Source: Lachnospiraceae bacterium (GTDB lineage: Bacteria > Bacillota_A > Clostridia > Lachnospirales > Lachnospiraceae). Taken from it: DNA of 19,229 bases. Both the position numbers and the translations under genes were made by a program. The notes below the pieces were generated by a model that was not told the DNA's origin, did no database searches, and saw only the letters and a list, made by a program, of their open reading frames with translations. The first letter of the stretch is position 1, and every line of letters begins with the position of its first letter. Positions 18,113 through 19,229 of the stretch are shown here, piece after piece. Location: positions 1-19,229 of the forward strand of contig JAEEXJ010000066.1 of the NCBI GenBank assembly GCA_016291475.1, written 5' to 3'.

Positions 18113-18890
18113 ATAGATTGATCTCCTCACCGGGTACTGCCAATGTTCCGCCCGGATAATAACCGGCTTCAGCTTCTACCTCATTAATCTGCGCGCCGCC
18201 GGGATGTTCGTCGATTCCGATTATCTTGCCGTCGCGTATATGTATTACTTTATCTCCGAAAGATGCCAGATAATTATCATGTGTTACCATTACCATTGTC
18301 TGGCCCTTTTCATGAACGATTCTCTGCATCAGCTTGAGAACTTCAAGCGTCGTATTGGAGTCGAGGTTTCCCGTTGGCTCGTCCGCAAAAACAATCTCCG
18401 GATCCACAACCAGTGCTCTTGCTATACCGACTCTTTGCTGCTGTCCTCCGGACATCTGTCCCGGTCTGTGATTCATGAACTTCCCGAGTCCTACGAGTTT
18501 TAGCATCCGTCTTGCTTTCTTTTCCCTGATGGCTTTGGGCACTCCCTGGAAAGTCAGTGGCAAAGCCACATTTTCCACCGCCGTCAGGTTAGGCATCAGA
18601 TTGTATGACTGAAAAATAAACCCGACATGCTCCTGCCTGAATACAACAAGCTTGGCTTCATTCTTTTTCTCAATGTGTTCACCGGCTATTATTATCTCTC
18701 CCCTTGTGGGAGGTTCAAGACCGGCCATCATGTTTAAAAGAGTTGATTTACCCGAACCGGAAGTTCCGACTATACAGCAGAACTCTCCTTTTGAGATGGA
18801 GAAGTCAACGCCGTTAAGTGCTTTGACTTTGTTCTCACCTATACGGTAGATCTTATATAGATTTTTAACCTGAATAACAGGCCTTTCCAT
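18093..18890 (-). CDS. MacB/LolD-type ABC transporter ATPase
   Basis: The 265-residue ATP-binding subunit energises the permease encoded two genes downstream. Walker A GTSGSGKST at 42-50, Q-loop FIFQSYNL, signature MSGGQQQRV, Walker B IVFADEPTGNLD and the H-loop VTHD are all intact, so it should be active. The sequence groups with the LolD/MacB/FtsE branch (ATPases that pair with MacB-like permeases). About 35 residues beyond the core (after DGKIIGIDEHPGG) form an acidic, Gly/Pro-containing tail of unknown role. The ATG at 18890 follows GGAGAA by 9 bases. First gene of the three-gene cassette, with its own promoter upstream. Confidence 0.95.
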   Translation of the reverse strand: MERPVIQVKNLYKIYRIGENKVKALNGVDFSISKGEFCCIVGTSGSGKSTLLNMMAGLEPPTRGEIIIAGEHIEKKNEAKLVVFRQEHVGFIFQSYNLMPNLTAVENVALPLTFQGVPKAIREKKARRMLKLVGLGKFMNHRPGQMSGGQQQRVGIARALVVDPEIVFADEPTGNLDSNTTLEVLKLMQRIVHEKGQTMVMVTHDNYLASFGDKVIHIRDGKIIGIDEHPGGAQINEVEAEAGYYPGGTLAVPGEEINLYENQQY

Positions 18891-18936
18891 AGAATAATTC
18901 TCCGAACTGTATTAATACGTTTAACACACCTTGTTC

Positions 18937-18964
18937 ATGATAACACACAAGTAAAAAAAGGCAA
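18937..18964 (-). promoter_or_regulatory. Promoter of the ABC cassette
   Basis: On the minus strand TTGCCT (18959-18964), 16 bases, then TATCAT (18937-18942) preceded by TG (TGTTATCAT, extended -10). Start expected near 18930, about 40 bases before the ATPase start codon. The rest of the 230-base gap up to rplL (18965-19062) shows no gene or clear operator. Confidence 0.6.
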
Positions 18965-19064
18965 TGATATTAAACAAATCATAAAGAGTTTAAATCTATC
19001 TTAATAATTTACGTATCACTCCCATCCCATAGACGGGCTCGGCATCCGCAAAGTCACACTTCGT

Positions 19065-19100
19065 AAAATAAAAAAACAGGGACGCTTAAAGCGTCCCTGT
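19065..19100 (-). terminator. Intrinsic terminator of rplL
   Basis: A perfect 10-base inverted repeat (19076-19085 and 19091-19100, arm ACAGGGACGC) with a 5-base loop. On the minus strand it is followed by TTTTTTATTTTA. It stands 20 bases behind the rplL stop codon. It separates the ribosomal stalk genes from everything downstream, including rpoBC. Confidence 0.94.
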
Positions 19101-19120
19101 AAGATATTAAAGATATCGGA

Positions 19121-19229
19121 TTACTTAAGGGTAACCTTTGCTCCAACTTCCTCGAGCTTCTTCTTGATATCCTCAGCCTCTGCCTTAGCAGCTGCCTCTT
19201 TGATAACCTTGGGAGCAGCCTCAACTGCG
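19121..19229 (-). CDS. rplL: 50S ribosomal protein L7/L12, C-terminal end (partial)
   Basis: The last 35 codons of a gene that runs off the right edge. The peptide [20 protein letters not shown], then [15 protein letters not shown] and a TAA stop, is the conserved end of the L7/L12 C-terminal domain, which recruits EF-Tu and EF-G to the ribosome. Its presence places the window directly after the rplJ-rplL end of the ribosomal stalk operon. The start and ribosome binding site are outside the window. Confidence 0.95.
   Translation of the reverse strand, partial: AVEAAPKVIKEAAAKAEAEDIKKKLEEVGAKVTLK

Noticed and set aside
18113..18130. GTG start six codons upstream in the Ig-like protein gene
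   Set aside because: The GTG is part of the GTGAGGAGA stretch that serves as ribosome binding site for the ATG at 18112, and the signal peptide reads better from the ATG.
14940..18964. Possible mobile element carrying the ABC cassette
   Set aside because: No transposase, integrase, tRNA, terminal inverted repeats or target-site duplication seen at either boundary.

Overview
The window looks like the genome of a Gram-positive, anaerobic Clostridia-type bacterium (Bacillota), most likely Lachnospiraceae, near Butyrivibrio or Pseudobutyrivibrio. This is inferred from the Firmicute-type insert in ribosomal protein S12, strong AGGAGG-type ribosome binding sites, lipoprotein and Sec signals, AT-rich spacers, and remembered likeness of the RpoB, RpoC and EF-G proteins. 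No database search was possible. Nearly everything is on the minus strand, so the genes are transcribed from right to left; the only plus-strand gene is a small membrane protein at 5718-5966.

In transcription order: (1) the last 35 codons of rplL (L7/L12) with a strong intrinsic terminator; (2) a three-gene MacB-like ABC cassette: ATPase (18093-18890), a secreted membrane-anchored Ig-like protein (16325-18112) and a permease (14940-16304), with its own promoter and a closing GC-rich hairpin; (3) rpoB and rpoC, with their own promoter and a structured leader; (4) rmlD (dTDP-4-dehydrorhamnose reductase), converging with a GlsB/YeaQ/YmgE-type small membrane protein gene; (5) the str operon rpsL-rpsG-fusA-tuf, with one promoter in front of rpsL and a second directly in front of tuf; (6) an acidic DUF4352-like lipoprotein gene behind tuf, then a terminator and about 225 bases with no gene.

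The core is the bacterial transcription and translation cluster (L7/L12, RNA polymerase beta and beta', S12, S7, EF-G, EF-Tu). In most bacteria rplL is followed directly by rpoB, and in many Firmicutes rpoC is followed closely by rpsL. Here both junctions are broken: an envelope ABC system sits between rplL and rpoB, and a sugar-nucleotide gene plus a divergent small membrane gene sit between rpoC and rpsL. Each separated block has a good sigma-A type promoter (TTGACC/TACTAT for rpoBC, TTGACA/TATACT for str, TTGAAT/TATAAT for tuf).

I did not find a clearly new defence or mobile system. The points most worth following are the ABC cassette whose accessory protein is Ig-like rather than an HlyD-type adaptor, and a set of RNA hairpins in the rpoB, rpsL and tuf leaders and the rpsL-rpsG gap that may be regulatory.
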